A stretch of DNA of 24,016 bases from Phycisphaerales bacterium UBA4658 (GTDB lineage: Bacteria > Planctomycetota > Phycisphaerae > Phycisphaerales > UBA1924). Position numbers and translations under genes: made by a program. How positions within the stretch are numbered: position 1 is the first letter of the stretch; each line of letters starts with the position of its first letter. This document shows, one piece after another, positions 22,172-24,016 of the stretch. The DNA is taken from NCBI GenBank assembly GCA_002405485.1, contig DHLW01000096.1:60070-84085 (forward strand), written 5' to 3'. The notes under the pieces are model-generated. The model was not told the DNA's origin, searched no databases, and saw only the letters and a program-made list of their open reading frames with translations.

Positions 22172-23020
22172 ATGCCGCCCAAGCCCACGCCATCCCAGCC
22201 CACCCCCTCCGCCGCCCCGACTCCCTCCTCCCTGGGCCTGCCCCCCGCCGTCAGCGCCGCCCGCTGGGGCAAGGCCACGCGACACGTCGAAGAGGGGCGA
22301 TTCCTCGAAGGCCCGCGGCCGCGGCGATCCGAACTGCTCCGCGTCCTCCGCATCGGCCTCGAGTTCATCAAGGGCTTCCGTGCCCTCCACTTCGTCGGGC
22401 CGTGCATCACCGTCTTCGGCTCGGCACGCTTCAAGGACGACCACCCCTACTACCACCTCGCCCGCGATACCTCCGCTCGACTCGCCAAGGTCGGGTTCAC
22501 CATCATGACCGGCGGCGGCCCCGGCATCATGGAGGCCGCCAACCGCGGGGCACGCGACGAAAAGGCCTTCACCATCGGATGTAATATTACATTGCCGATG
22601 GAGCAGGAGCCCAATCCCTACCTCGACAAGTTCATCGAGTTCCGCTACTTCTTCGTCCGCAAGGTCATGCTCGTCAAGTACTCCTACGCCTTCGTCGTCT
22701 TCCCCGGCGGCTTCGGCACGATGGACGAGCTCTTCGAGGCCATCACCCTCATCCAGACCGGCAAGATCCAGGACTTCCCCGTCGTCCTCCTGGGCAAGGA
22801 CTACTGGGAGCCCATGCTCGAGTTCATGCGCAAGAGCATGCTCCCCGTCGGCACCATCAGCCCCGAAGATCTGAACCTCGTGTTCGTCACCGACGACCCC
22901 GCCGAGGCCGTCGACCACATCGTCGAAGTCGCCCAGAAGAAGTTCGGCTTCGCCTGGAAGCCCAAGGCCAAGCGCCACTGGTGGCTCCTGGAACGCAACG
23001 GCTCCCCTCGAACCTCCTGA
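22172..23020 (+). CDS. LOG-family (TIGR00730) nucleotide phosphoribohydrolase-like protein
   Basis: 282 residues. LOG-family enzymes cleave the ribose-base bond of nucleoside 5'-monophosphates; in plants and some bacteria this releases cytokinins. The Rossmann-like fold is clear, with CITVFGSARFKDDHPYY at 78-94, TGGGPGIMEAANRGA at 113-127 and the signature FPGGFGTMDELFEA at 177-190. The stretch EFRYFFVRKVMLVKYSYAFV is typical of the longer bacterial branch. The first 25 residues are a Pro/Thr/Ser-rich extension. ATG at 22172 is the only reasonable start, without a clear Shine-Dalgarno sequence. Codons for residues 136-141 (GCNITL) are AT-ending and rare here, and form part of a palindrome (22572-22601). 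The physiological substrate is unknown. Confidence 0.9.
   Translation: MPPKPTPSQPTPSAAPTPSSLGLPPAVSAARWGKATRHVEEGRFLEGPRPRRSELLRVLRIGLEFIKGFRALHFVGPCITVFGSARFKDDHPYYHLARDTSARLAKVGFTIMTGGGPGIMEAANRGARDEKAFTIGCNITLPMEQEPNPYLDKFIEFRYFFVRKVMLVKYSYAFVVFPGGFGTMDELFEAITLIQTGKIQDFPVVLLGKDYWEPMLEFMRKSMLPVGTISPEDLNLVFVTDDPAEAVDHIVEVAQKKFGFAWKPKAKRHWWLLERNGSPRTS
22572..22601. repeat. 30-bp AT-cored inverted repeat inside the LOG-family gene
   Basis: CCATCGG (22572-22578) and CCGATGG (22595-22601) flank a perfect 14-bp palindrome ATGTAATATTACAT (22579-22592); two unpaired bases (TG, 22593-22594) break the symmetry. The centre includes TAATATTAC. The reading frame here uses GGA TGT AAT ATT ACA TTG, while surrounding codons nearly all end in G or C. 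Confidence 0.7.
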
Positions 23021-23083
23021 CGGCCCCAACGTAGAAGCGTTCGTAAACTGTTTGTATTCCGATGGTCGGTGGCCGTGGTCCCG

Positions 23084-23099
23084 ATGCCGGTCTCGGCAT
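23084..23099. other. Hairpin between convergent LOG-family and kinase genes
   Basis: ATGCCG-gtct-CGGCAT in the 106-base gap between two converging genes. It lacks a T-run, so it would be at best a weak terminator. Nothing else is recognised in the gap. Confidence 0.25.
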
Positions 23100-23126
23100 G
23101 GGCGCGCCCGCAACCTGCGCGTCGGC

Positions 23127-24016
23127 TCAGGCTCTGGGCACGTTCACCCGCACCGTCGTCCCCATCCCCGGCGCCGATGTCACGACGAGCCACCCGCCGG
23201 CCTGTTCAACCAGGTGCTTGGCGATGCCCATGCCAAGCCCCGTCCCCCCGGCGGTCGGCCCAGCCGTTCGCGTGCGAAGGTGCGGCGGAGTGAACAGCTC
23301 GGCGAGGCGCTCCGGTCGCATGCCCCGGCCTGAGTCACGCACCACGATCGTCAGCCATCCGCTCTCCGCAGCGCAGTCACCCGGGCGAACGCGCGTGTTC
23401 CACGTGGAACATCGACTATCCGCGACCGCCTCACCCGATGGAGCCTCGGGCGGCTGATCGCTCGACTCCACGGCGATCTCCAGCGTGCCCCGACGATCGA
23501 TGGCGTTCCGCGCGTTGATGAGCAGGTTCACGAGCACGTGCGTCAACGCGTGCGGCTCAATCGCCGCCAGCACCGGCTTCGACGGCTTCGGCGGCAGGAT
23601 CAGAGCGATGCCGTCCTTCTCCGGCGATCGTCCGAGACAATCCACCGCCGCCCGAATGCATGCAGGCACGTCCGCCACGGGCGATCCCGTCGGAGCCACG
23701 CCGGCGCTTCGCACCAGGTCCAGAATCGCCGAAGCGATCGAGCTTGTCTGCTCGCTCGCGGCGAGGCATCGGCGGAGGGCCTTGGTCACCAGTTCCCGAT
23801 CCTCCGGCGCGGCCAGGGCCATCTGCGCATACGACGCAAGGGGGGTCAGAATGTTGTTGAACTCGTGCGCGATCATCCCCGCGGCGAGGCCCAGGACCGA
23901 GAGCCGCTGCAGCCGAATGAGCTCCTCGTCCAGTACGCCCAGCTCGGCTGGCCCATCTGCGGCGGCCGGATCGAGCAGCGCCGCGCCCGCCGCGGTTCGA
24001 ACCGCGGGGCGATCGG
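23127..24016 (-). CDS. Sensor histidine kinase (partial)
   Basis: The last 295 codons of a gene whose start lies beyond the right end of the window; the frame stays open to base 24014, so the ATG at 23876 is internal. The phosphoacceptor helix reads LSVLGLAAGMIAHEFNNILT, with His in the H-box. The ATPase domain shows the N-box LVNLLINARNAID, G1 VVRDSGRGM and G2 GGTGLGMGIAKHLVEQAGG. Such kinases autophosphorylate and pass the phosphate to a response regulator. Between the strands TLEIAVE and WLTIVVRDSG lie about 35 residues of low-complexity sequence not expected in the fold; the parS-like site lies in that insert. No response regulator is visible in the window. The input domain is outside it. 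Confidence 0.9.
   Translation of the reverse strand, partial: DRPAVRTAAGAALLDPAAADGPAELGVLDEELIRLQRLSVLGLAAGMIAHEFNNILTPLASYAQMALAAPEDRELVTKALRRCLAASEQTSSIASAILDLVRSAGVAPTGSPVADVPACIRAAVDCLGRSPEKDGIALILPPKPSKPVLAAIEPHALTHVLVNLLINARNAIDRRGTLEIAVESSDQPPEAPSGEAVADSRCSTWNTRVRPGDCAAESGWLTIVVRDSGRGMRPERLAELFTPPHLRTRTAGPTAGGTGLGMGIAKHLVEQAGGWLVVTSAPGMGTTVRVNVPRA
23396..23411. promoter_or_regulatory. parS-like ParB-binding centromere site
   Basis: TGTTCCACGTGGAACA, a perfect 16-bp palindrome. It fits the widely conserved parS pattern TGTTNCACGTGNAACA bound by ParB/Spo0J for chromosome segregation. It lies within the histidine kinase coding sequence, in an apparent insertion of the ATPase domain. ParB binding itself is inferred. 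Confidence 0.8.
23990..24007. repeat. Perfect 18-bp palindrome in the kinase gene
   Basis: CCGCGGTTC followed directly by GAACCGCGG, in the upstream part of the kinase coding sequence. Function unknown; GC-rich palindromes can arise by chance in such DNA, but 18 perfect bases is long. Confidence 0.5.

Noticed and set aside
22572..22601. The AT-cored inverted repeat as a dif/XerCD site
   Set aside because: It lacks the 11-6-11 layout with dif-like arms, and it lies under 1 kb from a parS-like site, which should be origin-proximal while dif is at the terminus.
1..24016. CRISPR arrays, tRNA or rRNA genes, insertion sequences
   Set aside because: No regularly spaced direct repeats, no recognisable tRNA or rRNA segments and no transposase were seen on reading both strands.

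Overview
The window looks like chromosomal DNA of a planctomycete, most likely class Phycisphaerae. The evidence is very high GC with strong G/C third-position bias, a large secreted protein ending in a GC-type dockerin tail, several membrane proteins carrying a CxxCGYDxxG...CPxC zinc ribbon, an ECF-type sigma factor overlapping a putative anti-sigma gene, and a REP-like hairpin pair of a kind I recall from planctomycete genomes. No phage, IS element, CRISPR array, rRNA or tRNA was seen. The class assignment is inference from these family signatures.

Layout. 1-1813 (minus strand): PAS-LuxR regulator, sigma factor and a partial membrane anti-sigma factor, probably one regulatory operon. 1994-4643 (plus): a P1B-4-type metal-exporting ATPase followed by an Rrf2-family regulator, with a candidate operator at the regulator's start of transcription. 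4651-6531 (minus): two tandem exported proteins with Spy/CpxP-like LTPEQ motifs. 6639-7232: pyrE. 7248-9010 (minus): a zinc-ribbon multi-pass membrane protein and a UbiX-type flavin prenyltransferase. 9080-10235 (plus): a small zinc-ribbon membrane protein and a lipoprotein. 10240-10319: a paired-hairpin repeat between convergent genes. 10335-11699 (minus): hisS. 11700-14454: a 400-base region with a promoter and a structured leader, then the 760-residue secreted dockerin-tailed protein (TTG start) and a strong terminator. 14496-15548: pyrB. 15558-16805 (minus): a group-4 glycosyltransferase. 16843-17310: a PEGA-domain lipoprotein. 17324-18833 (minus): an orphan dockerin fragment and a secreted SUMF1/FGE-like protein with a C-terminal anchor, both of softer codon usage than their surroundings. 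18905-22048 (minus): uvrC, a HEAT-repeat zinc-ribbon membrane protein and a DUF2007-like protein. 22172-23020: a LOG-family phosphoribohydrolase. 23127-24016 (minus): a partial sensor histidine kinase.

Most genes are housekeeping or cell-envelope genes without an obvious shared pathway. pyrE and pyrB both serve UMP synthesis but lie about 7 kb apart.

The most interesting signals are at nucleotide level. (1) A perfect 16-bp parS-like centromere site lies inside an apparent insertion of the histidine kinase ATPase domain. (2) A -10-like hexamer TANNNT stands 5-7 bases before the start codon of nine genes, suggesting widespread leaderless transcription; genes without it often have a good Shine-Dalgarno sequence. 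(3) A 30-bp AT-cored inverted repeat sits inside the LOG gene, written in a run of codons that are rare here, with TAATATTAC at its centre. (4) The surface-protein gene has a long hairpin-rich leader. (5) UvrC ends before the usual C-terminal helix-hairpin-helix domain.
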